The position numbers and the translations under genes are program-made. A stretch of 8,714 bases of DNA, from NCBI GenBank assembly GCA_023230755.1, contig JALNWS010000169.1, positions 1 through 8,714 on the forward strand, given 5' to 3'. The stretch's first letter is position 1. Every line of letters starts with the position of its first letter. Positions 7,315 to 8,714 of this stretch are shown in pieces. The stretch comes from Azoarcus sp. (lineage in GTDB: Bacteria; Pseudomonadota; Gammaproteobacteria; Burkholderiales; Rhodocyclaceae). Below the pieces are notes generated by a model. It worked only from the letters and a program-made list of their open reading frames with translations, made no database searches and was not told the origin of the DNA.

Positions 7315-7869
7315 TCAGTCGGCGAGTCCGATGGTGAAAGGAATCGGATTGCGCATCGTGTTGGCAACGGGCGAGTAGTAATTGGCATGCTTGACGATGT
7401 CGTCGAGCTCCTCGCGGCTGGCATCGCCCTCGATAACGACTTTGACCCGAATGTTCTGGAAACCCATTTCTGCGGGCTTGCGCTCGGCACCACCGGCGCC
7501 CCAGGCTGCCGTATTGCCGATGTCGGCCTCCAGGAAGACCTCAAGGCGCGACAGCTTTACCTGGCGATACGTGGCGACGGCAGTGATGCCGACGCTCAGG
7601 CAACCACCGAGCGCGGAAAGAACGATCTCGCCCGGCGCCGGCGCGGTGTTTTCGCCGAACAGGTGCAGCGGTTCGTCGACCACGACCGGGTTATGGATGC
7701 CGACAAAGCTCCAGGAGCGGAACTGGCCCTGCATCACGGTGTGGACCTTGTTGGTTCCGCGGCGCTCAGGATTATCCCGGCCCGAGGCGGCAAATTTCAG
7801 CAGACCATCGCGATCGATCGGGCGCAGTTGGGTAGCGACGGTTTTGGGGGCAAGCGTTGTGGTCGTCAA
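7315..7869 (-). CDS. OsmC family protein with TTG start
   Basis: OsmC/Ohr-family proteins are small cytosolic thiol peroxidases or related redox proteins acting on hydroperoxides or reactive sulfur. This one has 184 residues. Family marks are the segment PLHLFGENTAPAPGEIVLSALGGCLSVGITAVA (68-100, given here as positions with key residues P77, G80, G88, G89, C90) and the C-terminal HANYYSPVANTMRNP (161-175). The first Cys is Cys90. The position usually held by the second Cys (CPV) is Ser166, so a standard two-Cys peroxidase cycle is not possible; it may act with one Cys, use another thiol, or have a different role. The start is TTG at 7869, since no in-frame ATG lies upstream before a TAA at 7905-7903 and AGGAGAA (7880-7874) is ideally placed. 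It is the first gene after the sigma-54 promoter. Confidence 0.88.
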   Translation of the reverse strand: MTTTTLAPKTVATQLRPIDRDGLLKFAASGRDNPERRGTNKVHTVMQGQFRSWSFVGIHNPVVVDEPLHLFGENTAPAPGEIVLSALGGCLSVGITAVATYRQVKLSRLEVFLEADIGNTAAWGAGGAERKPAEMGFQNIRVKVVIEGDASREELDDIVKHANYYSPVANTMRNPIPFTIGLAD

Positions 7870-7873
7870 AGCG

Positions 7874-7880
7874 TTCTCCT
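7874..7880 (-). promoter_or_regulatory. Ribosome binding site that fixes the TTG start of the OsmC-family gene
   Basis: On the minus strand AGGAGAA is followed by CGCT and then TTG at 7869-7867. The spacing is normal and no ATG or GTG in this frame competes upstream, so TTG is the best supported start. The weak start codon may set a lower level for the first protein of the operon. Confidence 0.75.
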
Positions 7881-7914
7881 GGGGAATGGGACGGCGGATC
7901 TGTTACCGCACTCG

Positions 7915-7936
7915 GGTCATCGCAATTTCGATGGCC
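7915..7936 (-). other. Stem-loop at the predicted 5' end of the operon mRNA
   Basis: In the RNA sense GGCCATCG (7936-7929) can pair with CGATGACC (7922-7915) around a 6-nt loop, with one C-A mismatch. If transcription starts about 12 bases after the -12 element (near 7939-7937), the hairpin is at the very 5' end of the message. Such a position could protect the transcript. No riboswitch class is recognisable in the roughly 70-nt leader. Confidence 0.35.
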
Positions 7937-7949
7937 TCGACATCCCTTT

Positions 7950-7965
7950 CGCAACGACCGTGCCA
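7950..7965 (-). promoter_or_regulatory. Sigma-54 (RpoN) -24/-12 promoter
   Basis: The minus strand reads TGGCACGGTCGTTGCG, matching the sigma-54 consensus TGGCACG-N4-TTGC(A/T) at every fixed position except the last base. The essential GG (7964-7963) and GC (7952-7951) are separated by exactly 10 bases. The predicted start is near 7939-7937, giving a leader of about 70 nt before the TTG of the OsmC-family gene. A gene for a sigma-54 activator ends 163 bp upstream and candidate activator sites lie at the right distance, which makes a chance match unlikely. Confidence 0.9.
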
Positions 7966-7983
7966 GGAGAACAATAAATATTT

Positions 7984-7996
7984 TAATTTGTTGTTA
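7984..7996 (-). promoter_or_regulatory. Possible IHF site in an AT-rich tract
   Basis: On the minus strand TAACAACAAATTA matches the IHF consensus WATCAA-N4-TTR with one mismatch (A for T at position 3). It lies within an AT-rich stretch (about 7971-8012) that stands out from the GC-rich surroundings. It is centred near -51 from the predicted start, between promoter and upstream dyads, where IHF normally bends DNA at sigma-54 promoters. AT-rich DNA gives chance matches easily, so the position carries most of the weight. Confidence 0.5.
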
Positions 7997-8065
7997 TTTA
8001 TAATAAAACAGTCTTTACCGATGCATTTGCCATCATGCGGACCTCACCAGAACCACCCGCTAAAT

Positions 8066-8093
8066 TGTTCACAATGTCGACATTTTGTGAACA
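8066..8093. promoter_or_regulatory. Upstream activator site: three tandem TGT-NN-ACA dyads
   Basis: Three 8-bp dyads of the form TGT-NN-ACA lie at 8066-8073, 8075-8082 and 8086-8093, spaced 9 and 11 bp, with a further TGT half at 8095-8097. The outer two together form a larger inverted repeat, TGTTCACAA (8066-8074) and TTGTGAACA (8085-8093) around a 10-bp spacer. The centre contains the perfect 12-bp palindrome AATGTCGACATT (8073-8084). The array is centred about 140 bp upstream of the predicted start, the usual distance for a sigma-54 enhancer. The likely binder is the activator encoded next to it. Confidence 0.65.
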
Positions 8094-8127
8094 TTGTTGC
8101 TGAACGCGCGGCCCCAGACTCAGCCTG

Positions 8128-8714
8128 CTAGTGATCAAGCAGGTGCTTTTGCCACCGATATGCGAACTGCCTTGCGGTCAATCCGAGCATCTGTGCTGCC
8201 CGTGACTTGTTACCCCCGCAATGCGTCAAAGCCTGCCGCAACTCTTCGGCAGAATGAGATTCCGCCGGTGCATAAGGACGGACGCCTGAGAACCCCACCG
8301 GAGATACCGGCGTCGGAACCGGCGCCATCCCGGCGTCGGCGGCGCCCGTCAATGCCGCGACGGATTCGCTGCTGGGCATGAACTTCTCGATATCCGCAGG
8401 GCCGAGGATCGGCTTTTCGGCCAGCAGCACGATGCGCTCGATCAGATTCGACAACTCGCGAATGTTGCCAGGCCATGAATGCTGCTCAAGACGTCCCATG
8501 GCCTCCGCCGTCAGGTTCACGTTGCGCTGGTTGGCCTGATTGACGCGATTGATGAAATTCAGCGCAAGGGCATGGATATCCCCTTTGCGCTCCGCGAGGG
8601 AAGGCAGCCGGATGGGAATCACGTTGAGGCGGAAATACAGATCCTGCCGGAACAGGCCACGCGCAACCTCCATTTCCAGGTCGCGGTTGGTCGCCGCCAC
8701 CAGCCGTACATCGA
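8128..8714 (-). CDS. Sigma-54-dependent transcriptional activator (NifA/NtrC family), C-terminal part
   Basis: The gene is cut by the window edge; about 194 codons and a TAG stop are visible, and the N-terminal sensor domain and GAFTGA motif lie outside. The visible part begins in the AAA+ ATPase domain with DVRLVAATNRDLE (sensor I region). It continues with the arginine-finger segment LFRQDLYFRLNVIPIRLPSL, the AERKGDI block, and WPGNIRELSNLIERIV (sensor II). A Pro/Ala-rich linker of about 50 residues precedes a Fis-type helix-turn-helix near the end, NKSRAAQMLGLTARQFAYRWQKH. The LTARQF-YR helix recalls NifA, VnfA and AnfA-type activators. The 8700 codon is GTG inside the ORF, not a start. 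It would bind upstream DNA and hydrolyse ATP to open the sigma-54 promoter at 7950-7965. The signal it senses cannot be seen. Confidence 0.93.
   Translation of the reverse strand, partial: DVRLVAATNRDLEMEVARGLFRQDLYFRLNVIPIRLPSLAERKGDIHALALNFINRVNQANQRNVNLTAEAMGRLEQHSWPGNIRELSNLIERIVLLAEKPILGPADIEKFMPSSESVAALTGAADAGMAPVPTPVSPVGFSGVRPYAPAESHSAEELRQALTHCGGNKSRAAQMLGLTARQFAYRWQKHLLDH

Noticed and set aside
7138..7977. Plus-strand ORF of 279 codons across the OsmC-family gene and its promoter
   Set aside because: It spans the sigma-54 promoter and an evident gene on the other strand; the protein has no family features.
8066..8097. Canonical NifA site TGT-N10-ACA within the upstream array
   Set aside because: The TGT and ACA triplets are separated by 2, 11 or 13 bases, never 10, so the classical NifA spacing is absent.
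8124..8143. CCTGC/GCAGG inverted repeat at the end of the activator gene as a terminator
   Set aside because: The stem is only 5 bp with a 10-nt loop, overlaps the coding end and has no T-run on the minus-strand side.
1..8714. tRNA, rRNA, CRISPR arrays, insertion sequences
   Set aside because: No cloverleaf, regularly spaced repeats, transposase-like protein or terminal repeats were seen.

Overview
The window is GC-rich apart from one AT-rich island. Every gene I can support lies on the minus strand, so transcription runs from high to low coordinates. Protein style, strong AGGAG-type ribosome sites, a sigma-54 promoter and a NifA/NtrC-family activator suggest a proteobacterium, most likely a betaproteobacterium. 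That placement is an impression from family resemblance, not a measured result.

Layout, in the direction of transcription. (1) 8714-8128: the C-terminal part of a sigma-54-dependent activator, cut by the window edge. (2) 8127-7870: a 258-bp control region. It holds three tandem TGT-NN-ACA dyads (8066-8093), an AT-rich tract with an IHF-like site (7984-7996), a near-perfect -24/-12 promoter (7950-7965) and a leader with a stem-loop. (3) 7869-964: a compact gene run consisting of an OsmC-family protein (TTG start), an acyl-CoA-dehydrogenase-fold flavoprotein, a rubredoxin/rubredoxin-reductase fusion, a Tat-exported NrtA/CynA-type binding protein, a 36-codon small ORF, an NrtB/CynB-type permease, an NrtD/CynD-type ATPase, and cyanase (CynS). 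(4) 769-125: a class I SAM methyltransferase followed by a clear intrinsic terminator (87-122). A dyad without a U-tract lies between cynS and the methyltransferase.

Reading of the system. The transporter and cyanase resemble the known cynABD-S arrangement: cyanate is imported and converted with bicarbonate to ammonia and CO2. What is unusual is the oxidative module placed first in the same apparent operon: a flavoprotein of the oxygenase-like branch of the acyl-CoA dehydrogenase fold, joined by an ATGA overlap to a rubredoxin-reductase fusion, plus an OsmC-type redox protein. The whole set sits behind a dedicated-looking sigma-54 promoter and activator. My inference is that the operon takes up and oxidises a small nitrogen-carbon compound (for example a nitrile, cyanide, thiocyanate or an N-substituted amine), releasing cyanate or carbamate that CynS finishes. 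The substrate cannot be read from the sequence.

The smallest observation may be the most overlooked: a 36-codon ORF with a strong ribosome site lies between the binding protein and the permease, and its stop overlaps the permease start as ATGA.
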